In this document: positions 1 through 9,455 of the stretch, in pieces | How the letters are laid out: each line of letters begins with the position of its first letter | Position numbering within the stretch: position 1 is the stretch's first letter | From: Bacteroidales bacterium | Lineage (GTDB): Bacteria > Bacteroidota > Bacteroidia > Bacteroidales > UBA12170 | Direction of reading: 5' to 3' | Assembly (NCBI GenBank): GCA_021158405.1 | Contig: JAGGUP010000029.1 | Location: 1 to 64,000, forward strand | Length of the DNA: 64,000 nt | Program-made: the position numbers and the translations under genes | The notes under the pieces: generated by a model | Database searches by the model: none | What the model was told of the DNA's origin: nothing | Seen by the model: only the letters and a program-made list of their open reading frames with translations

Positions 1-29
1 CCTATCGGTTTTTGTTTTAGTCGTGTTTT

Positions 30-347
30 TTATAAAAGTGGTTCTAGTTTTCCAACAAGAACTTGTTTTGGAACAGCACCCACTTGTTTGTCTACAACTT
101 CACCATTTTTAAAAAATAAAATTGTAGGGATATTTCTGATGCTATATCTGCGTGCAATCTCTGGATTATTATCCACGTCGAGCTTGCCAACAATAGCTTG
201 TCCTTCATATTCAATTCCTATTTCTTCGACTATGGGACCTACCATACGGCAAGGACCACACCAAACTGCCCATAAATCAACAATTACGGGGACGTCTGAT
301 TTCAATACGAGTTCTTCAAAATTTGCATCTGTAAATTCAAGTGCCAT
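30..347 (-). CDS. trxA: Thioredoxin
   Basis: 105 aa with canonical WCGPC active site (LWAVWCGPCRM) and cis-Pro loop (IPTILFFKNGE). Confidence 0.96.
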   Translation of the reverse strand: MALEFTDANFEELVLKSDVPVIVDLWAVWCGPCRMVGPIVEEIGIEYEGQAIVGKLDVDNNPEIARRYSIRNIPTILFFKNGEVVDKQVGAVPKQVLVGKLEPLL

Positions 348-420
348 GTTTTCTGGTTTAAGATATTTTTAAGGCTCAAAGATAGAATTTTTTGTGTTTA
401 AAAAAACCTGCTGAAAATGA

Positions 421-894
421 TTATTTTCCAATAGTTTTCATCAGGTTTACCATTTCGATGGCCGTAACGGCAACGTCAAAACCTTTGTTGCCCGATTTAG
501 TTCCTGCGCGCTCAATGGCTTGCTCAATATTGTCGGTAGTTAGGATTCCGAAGATTACAGGAATTTCAGTTTCTAAAGAAACATGTGCGATTCCTTTTGA
601 TACTTCTGCTGACACATAATCGAAATGAGGAGTAGCTCCTCTAATAACTGCGCCTAAACAAATAATTGCATCGTATTTGTTTGTTTTCGCCATTTTTTTC
701 GCTACGAGTGGAATTTCGAAAGCTCCCGGAGTCCAGGCAATTTCAATGTTTTCTTCAGATGCTCCATGTCTTTTCAAGGCATCTAAAGCGCCATCTAAAA
801 GTTTACTTCCAATAAATTCGTTAAAGCGGCCAACAATAATTCCAAATTTGTGATTGCCAGCGTGTAAGTTTCCTTCTAATTTTTTCATAGTCAT
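421..894 (-). CDS. ribH: 6,7-dimethyl-8-ribityllumazine synthase
   Basis: 157 aa; lumazine synthase motifs ([29 protein letters not shown]); in the rib operon. Confidence 0.97.
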   Translation of the reverse strand: MTMKKLEGNLHAGNHKFGIIVGRFNEFIGSKLLDGALDALKRHGASEENIEIAWTPGAFEIPLVAKKMAKTNKYDAIICLGAVIRGATPHFDYVSAEVSKGIAHVSLETEIPVIFGILTTDNIEQAIERAGTKSGNKGFDVAVTAIEMVNLMKTIGK

Positions 895-909
895 TCGATT
901 TATATTTTT

Positions 910-2133
910 CTATTGATGTTTTTCAATTGTAATATTGTGTAAAATATGTCCCATTTTAAGTGCTTTTGTTTCCATGTAGAAATGATTTTTTTCGTGATGA
1001 TTCATCTCAATATGAACGCGTTCCACTACTTCGATTCCGAAATCTTTAAGTGAATTTATTTTATCGGGATTGTTAGTCATCAGTTTTACTTTCTTAACTC
1101 CTAAATAGGCTAAAATCTCACCGCTAATAGTATAATTTCGCATATCGGGCGCAAAACCCAAAGCTTCATTGGCTTCAACGGTATCCATTCCTGCATCTTG
1201 TAATTTATAGGCTTTTAACTTGTTCATCAAGCCAATGCCTCTGCCTTCCTGGCGTAAATAAATGAGAACTCCACTTCCTTCTTCTGCAATTCTTTTCATA
1301 GCTTCGTTAAGCTGTTCTCCACAATCGCATCTTAAAGAACAAAAAACATCACCAGTTAGACATTCAGAATGGATTCTGACTAATACAGGTTTATTATTTT
1401 TTACATCACCCATAACCAAAGCCATATGTTCTTTGCCTGTCATTTTGTGAGTAAATCCAAAAGCTTGAAAATTACCGTGCTTGGTTGGCATTTCTACTTC
1501 CGTTACAAAGTGAGCCATGCTTTCTGTTTTACGGCGATATTCTATAAGAGACGCGATGCTGATTAATTTTAAACTGTGTTTTTTTTTGAATTGTATAAGC
1601 TCCGGAAGTCTGGCCATACTCCCATCTTCGTTCATTATTTCACAAATCACTCCGGCAGGTTCAAATCCGGCAATACGTGCTATATCAACTGCTGCTTCCG
1701 TATGACCCGCACGCTCTAAAACGCCTCTTTCTTTGGCGACTAAAGGAAAAACATGACCGGGATGATTAAAATCTGTTGATTTTGCATTTGGATGAATTAA
1801 CAACTGAACAGTGGCCGATCTTTCAAAGGCAGAAATGCCTGTCTTTGTATTTTTAGCATCTACCGAAACAGTAAAAGCTGTATTGTGAGGGTCGGTGTTC
1901 TTTTGAACCATGGAGTTTATTCCCAAAGCATTTAATCGGGAGGAAGTCATGGGAGTGCAAATCAAACCACGGCCATAAGTGGCCATAAAGTTAATAGCTG
2001 CAGGAGTAGCGAATTCGGCGGCCATTAACAGATCGCCTTCGTTTTCTCTATTTTCATCATCAACAACTATCAGCATTTTGCCGGCTTTAATATCTGCCAA
2101 TGCTTCTTCAATCGAATTAAAATATTTGTTCAT
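910..2133 (-). CDS. ribBA: Bifunctional 3,4-dihydroxy-2-butanone 4-phosphate synthase / GTP cyclohydrolase II
   Basis: 407 aa; DHBP synthase motif DDENRENEGD, and GTP cyclohydrolase II motifs HSECLTGDVFCSLRCDCGEQL and YLRQEGRGIGL. Confidence 0.97.
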   Translation of the reverse strand: MNKYFNSIEEALADIKAGKMLIVVDDENRENEGDLLMAAEFATPAAINFMATYGRGLICTPMTSSRLNALGINSMVQKNTDPHNTAFTVSVDAKNTKTGISAFERSATVQLLIHPNAKSTDFNHPGHVFPLVAKERGVLERAGHTEAAVDIARIAGFEPAGVICEIMNEDGSMARLPELIQFKKKHSLKLISIASLIEYRRKTESMAHFVTEVEMPTKHGNFQAFGFTHKMTGKEHMALVMGDVKNNKPVLVRIHSECLTGDVFCSLRCDCGEQLNEAMKRIAEEGSGVLIYLRQEGRGIGLMNKLKAYKLQDAGMDTVEANEALGFAPDMRNYTISGEILAYLGVKKVKLMTNNPDKINSLKDFGIEVVERVHIEMNHHEKNHFYMETKALKMGHILHNITIEKHQ

Positions 2134-2795
2134 TATAGATATCCGTTTTCAGTTAAAAAATTCATATTTATTTTGGAGGTTTTAGCGGTGTTTAAGTTTT
2201 CTTTTTTATTGGTATTTAAAAAGCGCAAAACATATTTGCCAATCATATCTGTTTCCAGATTGACAAAATCTCCTATTTGCTTTTTTAAAAGTGTTGTTTC
2301 TTGCGAAGTATGTGGAATAATACTGACTTGAAATTCTTTATCGCCAACTGCAATTATTGTTAAAGAAATGCCATCGATGGCTACTGAACCTTTGTTTAGT
2401 ATTTGATCAAGCAGTTCTTTAGAGGCTTCGATACTGAAAATAGTAGCAATATCCTCTTTTTTAATAGAACTAATTTTTCCTGTCCCATCAATATGGCCGG
2501 AAACTAAATGACCTCCAAGACGATCGGATAGGCAAAGCGCTCGTTCCAGATTTACAAAGTCGCCAAGTTTTAATTGGCTAAAATTGGTTCGCTTTACGGT
2601 TTCGGTCATAATATCTACGGTGAATTGGGTTTCATTTTTTGAAATTACTGTGAGACAAGCGCCGTTGGTGGCCACAGAATCGCCTACTTTTAGATCGTCT
2701 AAAATAGTTTTAGCTTGAATACTAAACTGATACGAATTATTCCCTTTCGTGATCTTGCTGATTTTTCCTATTTCTTCAATTAATCCTGTAAACAT
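2133..2795 (-). CDS. ribE: Riboflavin synthase alpha chain
   Basis: 220 aa; MFTGLIEEIG start, duplicated lumazine-binding domain, GGHLVSGHIDGTG. Confidence 0.96.
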   Translation of the reverse strand: MFTGLIEEIGKISKITKGNNSYQFSIQAKTILDDLKVGDSVATNGACLTVISKNETQFTVDIMTETVKRTNFSQLKLGDFVNLERALCLSDRLGGHLVSGHIDGTGKISSIKKEDIATIFSIEASKELLDQILNKGSVAIDGISLTIIAVGDKEFQVSIIPHTSQETTLLKKQIGDFVNLETDMIGKYVLRFLNTNKKENLNTAKTSKINMNFLTENGYL

Positions 2796-3910
2796 TAGGT
2801 ATAGGCTTCAATTAATAAATCATTTTTCATTTTTGTATAGGAAAGGTTTTTTAATTCTATGGCATCGCTTAAAGTCGCAAATCCATCGCCTTCCATTCCT
2901 GTTTTAGCACTTTTCCCTCCAATAAGTTTAGGTGCAAAAAAAGCATAGACTTTATCCACTAATTTTTCCTTGGCAAAGCCGAAATTTACTGTTCCTCCGC
3001 CTTCAACAAGCACGCTATCTATGCCAATACTTCCCAGCTTTTCAATTAAGAATTGCAAATCAATTCTGCCTTCTTTAACTGGACAAAGTAGCACTTGTAC
3101 ACCCAAATTTTCTAATTGTTTAATTTTATCCAAAGCTGCTTGTTCAGTAGTCGCAATCAGCGTTGGAGCAGTGCTGATATCAAGAATTTTCGCGTCTAGA
3201 GAAATCTGCAATTTGGAATCCAGAACAATCCGTAAAGGGTTTCTGGTTTTGATATTTTTTAAGCGTACATTCAATACAGGATTATCTGCAAGAATGGTAT
3301 TGATTCCTACCAGTATGGCTGAATATTGCAAACGTAATCGATGCGAAAAAAGTCTGGATTTTTCATTAGTAATCCATTTTGAATCGCCAGTATAAGTTGC
3401 GATTTTTCCATCCAAGCTGTTTGCCATTTTAATTGCAATGAATGGCTGTTTGCTTTGTATAAATTTAAAAAAACGTTCGTTTAATTTTAATGCTTCCTTT
3501 TTTAGAATCCCCGTTTCTACTTCAATTCCAGCTAGTAAAAGCATATTTACACCCCTGCCAGAAACAAGAGGATTAGGGTCGAGACTAGATATAACCACTC
3601 GCTTAAATTTGTTTTGGATAAGTGCCAACGAACAAGCCGGCGTTTTCCCTTGATGAGAACAAGGTTCAAGATTTATATAAATAGTAGAGCTTTCGACAGA
3701 TTCTATTGAATTATTGATTGCATTTATTTCGGCATGGGTTTCCCCATATTTTGCGTGCCATCCTTCTCCAATAATTTTTCTGTTTTTCACTATGGTTGCA
3801 CCAACGAGCGGATTTGGAGCAACAAATCCATAGCCTTTTTTTGCCAAACGAAGACTGTTTCGCATCATTTTGCGATCAAATTCCAGCTGCTGTTTGGTGT
3901 TTTTTGTCAT
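2795..3910 (-). CDS. ribD: Bifunctional diaminohydroxyphosphoribosylaminopyrimidine deaminase / 5-amino-6-(5-phosphoribosylamino)uracil reductase
   Basis: Deaminase zinc motif (HAE...PCSHQGKTPAC) plus reductase domain. Start moved from the ORF-track 3925 to the ATG at 3910 because the upstream codons (MRAFF) lie in a terminator hairpin. Confidence 0.93.
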   Translation of the reverse strand: MTKNTKQQLEFDRKMMRNSLRLAKKGYGFVAPNPLVGATIVKNRKIIGEGWHAKYGETHAEINAINNSIESVESSTIYINLEPCSHQGKTPACSLALIQNKFKRVVISSLDPNPLVSGRGVNMLLLAGIEVETGILKKEALKLNERFFKFIQSKQPFIAIKMANSLDGKIATYTGDSKWITNEKSRLFSHRLRLQYSAILVGINTILADNPVLNVRLKNIKTRNPLRIVLDSKLQISLDAKILDISTAPTLIATTEQAALDKIKQLENLGVQVLLCPVKEGRIDLQFLIEKLGSIGIDSVLVEGGGTVNFGFAKEKLVDKVYAFFAPKLIGGKSAKTGMEGDGFATLSDAIELKNLSYTKMKNDLLIEAYT

Positions 3911-3952
3911 AAAAAAAGCCCTCAAGTTTTCAAAAAAACTTCAGGGCTTTAA
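3911..3952 (-). terminator. Riboswitch expression platform: intrinsic terminator abutting ribD ATG
   Basis: Minus strand AAAGCCCTGAAG..CTTGAGGGCTTTTTTT followed directly by ATG; stem with one mismatch and a U tract. Confidence 0.82.
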
Positions 3953-3999
3953 TAAGCACACCACAAACAAAGGCATACGCCTTTGAAGCAATCGCTTTT

Positions 4000-4116
4000 G
4001 TTCTTCTTCCATCCAGACTTTACTGTCGATTTTGGAATTTCACCAAATCAGTTCCGAGTATTCGGAAGTCGCGGATTATCACCGCCGGTCGGGAATTACA
4101 CCCTGCCCTGAAGAAC
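4000..4116 (-). promoter_or_regulatory. FMN riboswitch (RFN element)
   Basis: Minus strand GTTCTTCAGGGCAGGGTGTAATTCCCGACCGGCGGTGATAATCCGCGACTTCC...GGTGAAATTCC...AGTCTGGATGGAAGAAGAAC matches the RFN consensus, with GTTCTTC/GAAGAAC closing P1; upstream of the rib operon. Confidence 0.95.
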
Positions 4117-4130
4117 CTTATAAACTAGTG

Positions 4131-4138
4131 CAAAATTA
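4131..4138 (-). promoter_or_regulatory. Bacteroidetes -7 promoter element (TAATTTTG) of rib operon
   Basis: Matches TAnnTTTG about 15 nt upstream of the FMN aptamer. Confidence 0.6.
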
Positions 4139-4181
4139 CAAATATTTTTAGAGTAGCAATTATTTAAATGAAAATTTTCAT

Positions 4182-4213
4182 AAAAAAAGTCGAGTGAATG
4201 ATCACCCGACTTT
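4182..4213 (-). terminator. Intrinsic terminator after thioredoxin reductase-like gene
   Basis: Minus strand AAAGTCGGGTGATCATTCACTCGACTTTTTTT hairpin with U tract. Confidence 0.75.
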
Positions 4214-4238
4214 AACCAACTAATTACCTAACTAAAAA

Positions 4239-5168
4239 TCATTTTTTATTGATATATTCTAGTGCACTTAAGGCCGCTATAGTTCCATCAGAAACCGCAG
4301 TTGTTATTTGTCGATAACGTTTTGCCAAGGAATCTCCGGCTGCAAAAATGCCTTCAATATTGGTTTGCATAGCTGCATCGACGAGTATTTCTTTGTAGTC
4401 GTTGAGTTTTACAGCTGTATTGTGTAATATTTCTGTTTGGGCTTCGTAACCGATAAAAATAAAAACTCCATTAATTTCTTTTGTTTCTTTTTTACCGGTA
4501 GGAATATGCTCTATTTCTACTGCTTGTAAACCGGCTTCACCTTTAAATTCGTTGATCTGTGATTCCATAATGAAATCTATTTTTTCATTCGCTTTGACTT
4601 CGTCAATAGCATGTTGAAAAGCCTGGAAATGATCAAATTGATGAACAATAGTTACTTTGCTAGCATAATTCGTTAAAGAAACGGCTTCTTCAAGAGCAGA
4701 GTTTCCTCCGCCGACAACAATAATTTCTTTGCCTGTAAAAAAGTCCCCATCGCAGGTTGCACAATAGGAAATCCCCATGCCTTTGAATTGTTTTTCTCCT
4801 TTAACTCCGAGCATTCTGGAACGACCTCCGGTAGCTAAAATTATAGCTTTAGCTGTATAAATCTCGCCATTAGCTATGCGAATGCTTTTCCGATTGCTTT
4901 CCAAAACCAATTCCTCTACTTTAGCATTGGATTTAATTGTACAACCGAAATTTTCCGCCTGCTTTTTCATTGTGTTGGCAAGCATAAATCCGCTGGTACT
5001 TTCAATGCCCGGGTAATTTGCAATTTCATGAGTAAGAATGGTTTGGCCGCCAATCATACTACTATCGATAATCAAGGCTTTAGCTTTGCCTCTTGCAAGA
5101 TACATACCGGCTGTTAAACCTGCAGGTCCGCCGCCGAGAATAATAACATCAAAGTTTGTATTTTCCAT
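4239..5168 (-). CDS. Thioredoxin reductase-like flavoprotein
   Basis: 309 aa; FAD motif GGGPAGLTAGMY, redox motif CATCDGDFF, C-terminal GIFAAGD. The canonical NADPH motif HRRxxxR is not seen (VHQFDHFQAF). Confidence 0.88.
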   Translation of the reverse strand: MENTNFDVIILGGGPAGLTAGMYLARGKAKALIIDSSMIGGQTILTHEIANYPGIESTSGFMLANTMKKQAENFGCTIKSNAKVEELVLESNRKSIRIANGEIYTAKAIILATGGRSRMLGVKGEKQFKGMGISYCATCDGDFFTGKEIIVVGGGNSALEEAVSLTNYASKVTIVHQFDHFQAFQHAIDEVKANEKIDFIMESQINEFKGEAGLQAVEIEHIPTGKKETKEINGVFIFIGYEAQTEILHNTAVKLNDYKEILVDAAMQTNIEGIFAAGDSLAKRYRQITTAVSDGTIAALSALEYINKK

Positions 5169-5343
5169 TTTGTTAAGAAACTAAAAAATTGTCTAAAAAG
5201 TCCTTTGAGCTCCTTTGTGAAATCCTTAGAGTTCCTTTGTGGTAAATTTATGAAAAAAAACCACGAAGTATATCAAAGTTGACACGAAGTATCGCGAAGG
5301 AAAAATCTAAAATCTCTTTAGACTCTTTCTTTTAAATTAAAAA

Positions 5344-5697
5344 TTATTTTGCAAATTCTGAGTCAAGAATGAGTGTAATCATATCCATACTTTGGATACT
5401 CGTTGTTGCTTTAACTACTTTACCGTTTTTATAGTAAACGTTAAAAGGAAGACCCATAAATGAGCGACATTCAGGTAAGTTTCTGATAATGGCAGCTTCT
5501 GGGCTATCAAAAAGCATATCACGGAATTCAATATGATCGTAATCACCTGATTCTTCGAGTGTTTTCATGCTATCGTAAACAGGTAGGCACATTGGCCCCA
5601 TACGACCAGCGCAAACCATTACATTTTCTTTTTCGTTGATTAAGTCTGTTAGCTCTTGAGCTGTTGCAACGTGTTTTAAATTTGTTGGTAATACCAT
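5344..5697 (-). CDS. Atypical thioredoxin-like protein
   Basis: 117 aa thioredoxin-like fold; CAGRMGPMC replaces WCGPC; cis-Pro-like GLPFNVYYKNGK; upstream of the TrxR-like gene on the same strand. Confidence 0.7.
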   Translation of the reverse strand: MVLPTNLKHVATAQELTDLINEKENVMVCAGRMGPMCLPVYDSMKTLEESGDYDHIEFRDMLFDSPEAAIIRNLPECRSFMGLPFNVYYKNGKVVKATTSIQSMDMITLILDSEFAK

Positions 5698-5881
5698 TTC
5701 AATTATTATTTATTGTTATTTATATCGTTTGAACATCCTTATCAGAAATTATGCCAAAAGGTGATTCTAAAGCGATTTAAAGTTTGGGCTTAAAAAATCA
5801 TTTAGGTAGAGACAATATGTCAGTTTATAAATGCATAAACGTCATTGTTCAAAAGAATTTAAGAAGATGAATTAGGATTGC

Positions 5882-7204
5882 TTAATTTAGTTTGACATCG
5901 TCAATCAGCTCTGTTTCAAAGAAGAATTTCTTCTTACCAAAAGCTGGTTTTAAGTCGTTTAGCCAAGTTGCATTTTCATCATATTCTGCAAAGAAAGGTT
6001 GTTTTACCCAGTTTGAATTGCGCCCTTGAATAAAATTAAGGGTAAGTACTTCTTCGCCATTTATGGTAGCTGGGCCAACAATTTCGATTTTACCAGGATG
6101 AGCTGACATACTTGGGCCTCTCACTGTTCTTGCAATACCACTAACCTGACGATAAGCATCTTTATAAATCTGCCAAGCTTTTACCAATGGAACAGAGAAA
6201 TAATGTTGTGCTCCTGTATCACGGGCTATAAACATATAGTAAGGAATTAATCCAAGCTGAACTTGTATATTCCACATATCTCTCCAAGTACAAGCTTTAT
6301 CGTTGATATGACGCATTATTGGCGACTGTGTTCTAATCTCAACACCTATTGCCTTGATATTTTTGATGGCTTGAACAACAGCTTCCGTTTTTAATTCTGC
6401 AGGATGGTTTATATGAGCCATAAAAGCCAAATGTTTTCCAGCTTCGGTTATTTGACGGAATAAATCCAATAACTCTTCAGTGTCCTTATCATTTATATAG
6501 CGGTAAGGCCAATAAGATATAGATTTTGTGCCAATTCTAATGGTTTGAACATGGTCTAGTTCTGGGCTTAAAAATGGTTCGAGGTAAGCTCTCAGGCGAC
6601 TAGCACTCATAGTCATAGGATCTCCTCCCGTAAATAATACATCTGTAATTTTTGGATGGCGTTTTAAATATTCAATAACATTTGAAGTTTCATTTTGAGC
6701 AAATTTCAGATTTTTATCGCCAATAAATTGAGGCCAACGGAAACAGAAGGTGCAGTAGGCGTGACACGTTTGTCCGTGACTGGGAAAAAATAAAAGTGTT
6801 TGGTCGTATTTATGCTGAACTCCATGTAGGCGTTGTCCATCCAAAATGGGAACATTATGATCTTGTTGTCCTGCAGGATTTGGATTAAGTTCAGCTCGTA
6901 TTGAATTTACAATTTTTTTTAACTCAATTTGTGGTATTTCATTTTTTAATGCTTGATCAACAAGATGATAATGTTCTTCTTTAAGCATCTCCTTTTGTGG
7001 GAAAGTAAGGATGAAAATAGGATCGTTTGGGACATTGTCCCAATTAATCAATTCATCAATTACGTAATTATTTACTTTAAAAGGGAGTACGGTGCCAACA
7101 ACTTCGATGGCTCGATACTGTTCTGCGTTTAAGTATTTGTTTACCTGCGGAATTTGATCGAAATTGTGTAAGGTGAAGACAATATAATCTTGAGTCTCAG
7201 TCAT
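5882..7204 (-). CDS. KamA-family (lysine 2,3-aminomutase-like) radical SAM protein
   Basis: CHAYCTFC (CxxxCxxC) radical SAM motif, TGGDPMTM, aminomutase-like arrangement; 440 aa. Confidence 0.8.
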   Translation of the reverse strand: MTETQDYIVFTLHNFDQIPQVNKYLNAEQYRAIEVVGTVLPFKVNNYVIDELINWDNVPNDPIFILTFPQKEMLKEEHYHLVDQALKNEIPQIELKKIVNSIRAELNPNPAGQQDHNVPILDGQRLHGVQHKYDQTLLFFPSHGQTCHAYCTFCFRWPQFIGDKNLKFAQNETSNVIEYLKRHPKITDVLFTGGDPMTMSASRLRAYLEPFLSPELDHVQTIRIGTKSISYWPYRYINDKDTEELLDLFRQITEAGKHLAFMAHINHPAELKTEAVVQAIKNIKAIGVEIRTQSPIMRHINDKACTWRDMWNIQVQLGLIPYYMFIARDTGAQHYFSVPLVKAWQIYKDAYRQVSGIARTVRGPSMSAHPGKIEIVGPATINGEEVLTLNFIQGRNSNWVKQPFFAEYDENATWLNDLKPAFGKKKFFFETELIDDVKLN

Positions 7205-7335
7205 AGATTTAAACGGGTTTTATTAAGTTAGAGTTCAAAATAACAAAAAAAAATTGAAAAAATCAAGTTAGAGAAAAAGTGATTTTGCTTTGAAATATTT
7301 ATTCCCTGTTCCTATGAGATAAAAAATTAGTTAAA

Positions 7336-7343
7336 TATCTTTG
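7336..7343 (+). promoter_or_regulatory. -7 promoter element TATCTTTG upstream of galM
   Basis: Matches TAnnTTTG just upstream of the start codon. Confidence 0.5.
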
Positions 7344-7356
7344 CCAAAACATTGAG

Positions 7357-8403
7357 ATGGAAGTAAAAGAAGACTATTTTGGCACAACTAAAAGCGGAGA
7401 AAAGGTTTCCACTTATGCTTTGGAAAACAATAATAAAACACGTGTAGTGGTTTTGGACTATGGTTGTATAATTCAATCTCTAGAAACCGTTGATAAATTT
7501 GGTCAATTTGCCGATGTCGCTTTGGGTTATGATACTTTAATTGAATACGAAAACGACCCACATTATATAGGTGCCATTGTTGGCCGTGTAGCCAACCGTA
7601 TTGGAAATGCAAGTTATATAGATGGTCCTTTTATGGTGAAACTGGATAAGAATCTAGGGAAGCATCATATACATGGAGGATTTAAAGGTTTAAATAAAGT
7701 GGTATGGAAATCGAAATCGTTTACAAAAAACAATTCGATTGGAGTAGAATTTACTTATCAATCTCCAGACGGAGAAAATGGTTATCCCGGAAATGTTGAT
7801 TTCAAAGTAAAATATATTTTAAATAATAAGAATCAATTGATGGTTTATTTCAATGCCGAAACGGATAAGCGGACTCCACTTAATTTAACTTCACATCTCT
7901 ATTACAATCTGGCTGCAAATAAAGCTAAAACTGTTTTGGATCATTATGTTATGATCAATGCGTTAAAATATTTGGAAACCGATTCGGATCTTATTCCTAG
8001 TGGAAAATTTAATTATGTGATGGGAAGTCCAGTCAATTTTTCGCGCGGAAAAACAATAAGAGAGGACTTGGCAAAAACGAATGGAGGATTCGATCATACT
8101 TTTGTGATAAATAAAGAAATTGGCAGTCTTTTAGTTACTTCTCGTGTAATAGAACCAACAAGTGGACGGATTTTAGATATAGTAACTGATCAGCCAACGC
8201 TGCAATTTTATACAGCCAATAATTTTGATGGCAGTTTAACCGGGAAAAAAAGTATAAAATACAGTAAACATGCAGGATTTTGTATGGAAACACAAGGATT
8301 TCCCGATGCCCCAAATCATCCTGATTTCCCATCCATTTTTATTAATCCGGGAGAGAAATACAGCAGTCATACCCAAATTAGCTTTCTGGTAAAAAACGAT
8401 TAA
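7357..8403 (+). CDS. galM: Aldose 1-epimerase
   Basis: 348 aa; YGTTKSGEKVSTY-like N-terminus, RVANRIGN, HHIHGG, NLTSHLYYNL, DHTF, GFCMETQGFPDAPNHPDFPS. Confidence 0.93.
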   Translation: MEVKEDYFGTTKSGEKVSTYALENNNKTRVVVLDYGCIIQSLETVDKFGQFADVALGYDTLIEYENDPHYIGAIVGRVANRIGNASYIDGPFMVKLDKNLGKHHIHGGFKGLNKVVWKSKSFTKNNSIGVEFTYQSPDGENGYPGNVDFKVKYILNNKNQLMVYFNAETDKRTPLNLTSHLYYNLAANKAKTVLDHYVMINALKYLETDSDLIPSGKFNYVMGSPVNFSRGKTIREDLAKTNGGFDHTFVINKEIGSLLVTSRVIEPTSGRILDIVTDQPTLQFYTANNFDGSLTGKKSIKYSKHAGFCMETQGFPDAPNHPDFPSIFINPGEKYSSHTQISFLVKND

Positions 8404-8405
8404 GC

Positions 8406-9326
8406 TTAGGCTTGTTGTCTTTTATTATCGGAGTTTAAGCGAATAATGGCAAATATCATAAGGCCAGCACTCAACCATTGTATAAGACTTAGCAAGTGGT
8501 TGTTAAATATATAATCAAATAGTATTGCGGAAATAGGGAAGAATAATTCTGAAATTGTTGATATGATTGCTCTTACATGTTTGAGTCCGTAGTAATATAA
8601 AAAGATAGCTCCCGATCCGGTGGTTAATGAAATAATACCAATAATCCACCAATTTAAGGTTGTAAGGTTCTGAAATTCGGTAAGGCTACCGTTTCCCAAA
8701 ACAATAAGAAGCATAATTATACTCGTTAGTCCGTACCTAAAAAATGCTGCCGAAATAAAATCGAGTTTTCGTAATAGGCGTTTACTGAAAACCGTTGAAC
8801 TACCAAATGAAAATGCTGCCAAAATACTGAAAAGAGCAGCCATCATGGAGTTTTGGTCTTCATGAAATTTTGGTAGAGCAAAACCAAAAGTTAGGAAATA
8901 ACCTGCCACTAGTGCCACGGAAGCCCAAAGTATGAAATTTTTACCGAGTCTTTCTTTTAAAAAAGTGGCGGCTAACAAAATAGCAAATATGGGTTGTAGT
9001 TTTTGCAATAAAACGACAATACTAAGATATTGAAAATCGACTAAAAATAAAGCTTTCACAATGGAGACTGTTCCTAGAGCTCCGCCAAATAGAGCGACTC
9101 CAAACAAGGCAATGATTTCGTTCACACTTAATTTCTTAATCAGCTTATAGCGCTTAAATAAGAAAAGATTCATGAGCAGAAAAGGGAAAAAGTGTAAAAC
9201 AAAAACGACAAAATCGATGTTTAGATTACTTAATCGTGGTGTTAAAACAACACCGTCGAATCCCCATAAAATTGCCGAGAAGCTTATTAAAACAGCACCT
9301 AATATTACATTTTTTCTATTTTCCAT
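8406..9326 (-). CDS. EamA/DMT-family transporter
   Basis: 306 aa, about ten hydrophobic segments in two EamA-like halves. Confidence 0.85.
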   Translation of the reverse strand: MENRKNVILGAVLISFSAILWGFDGVVLTPRLSNLNIDFVVFVLHFFPFLLMNLFLFKRYKLIKKLSVNEIIALFGVALFGGALGTVSIVKALFLVDFQYLSIVVLLQKLQPIFAILLAATFLKERLGKNFILWASVALVAGYFLTFGFALPKFHEDQNSMMAALFSILAAFSFGSSTVFSKRLLRKLDFISAAFFRYGLTSIIMLLIVLGNGSLTEFQNLTTLNWWIIGIISLTTGSGAIFLYYYGLKHVRAIISTISELFFPISAILFDYIFNNHLLSLIQWLSAGLMIFAIIRLNSDNKRQQA

Positions 9327-9455
9327 ATTGCTTTTTAAAGGAGCAAAGGTCTTAAAAATTTGAACACTAAAAAACGCATTATTATTTTTTGTCAGGTGTG
9401 AGATTTTGATTAAGAAAGTCCTTTTTTTAGTACATTTGGATTAAAACTTAGACGA

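Noticed and set aside
2970-3395. 141-aa + strand ORF opposite ribD
   Set aside because: Antisense to a confidently identified gene; Ser/Pro-rich low-information translation typical of shadow ORFs. Same reasoning for 88..372, 20351..20719, 28124..28537, 30014..30358, 42330..42677, 62235..62588 and 63526..63891.
3911-3925. ORF-track N-terminal extension of RibD (MRAFF)
   Set aside because: These codons lie in the terminator hairpin; ATG at 3910 gives the expected N-terminus.
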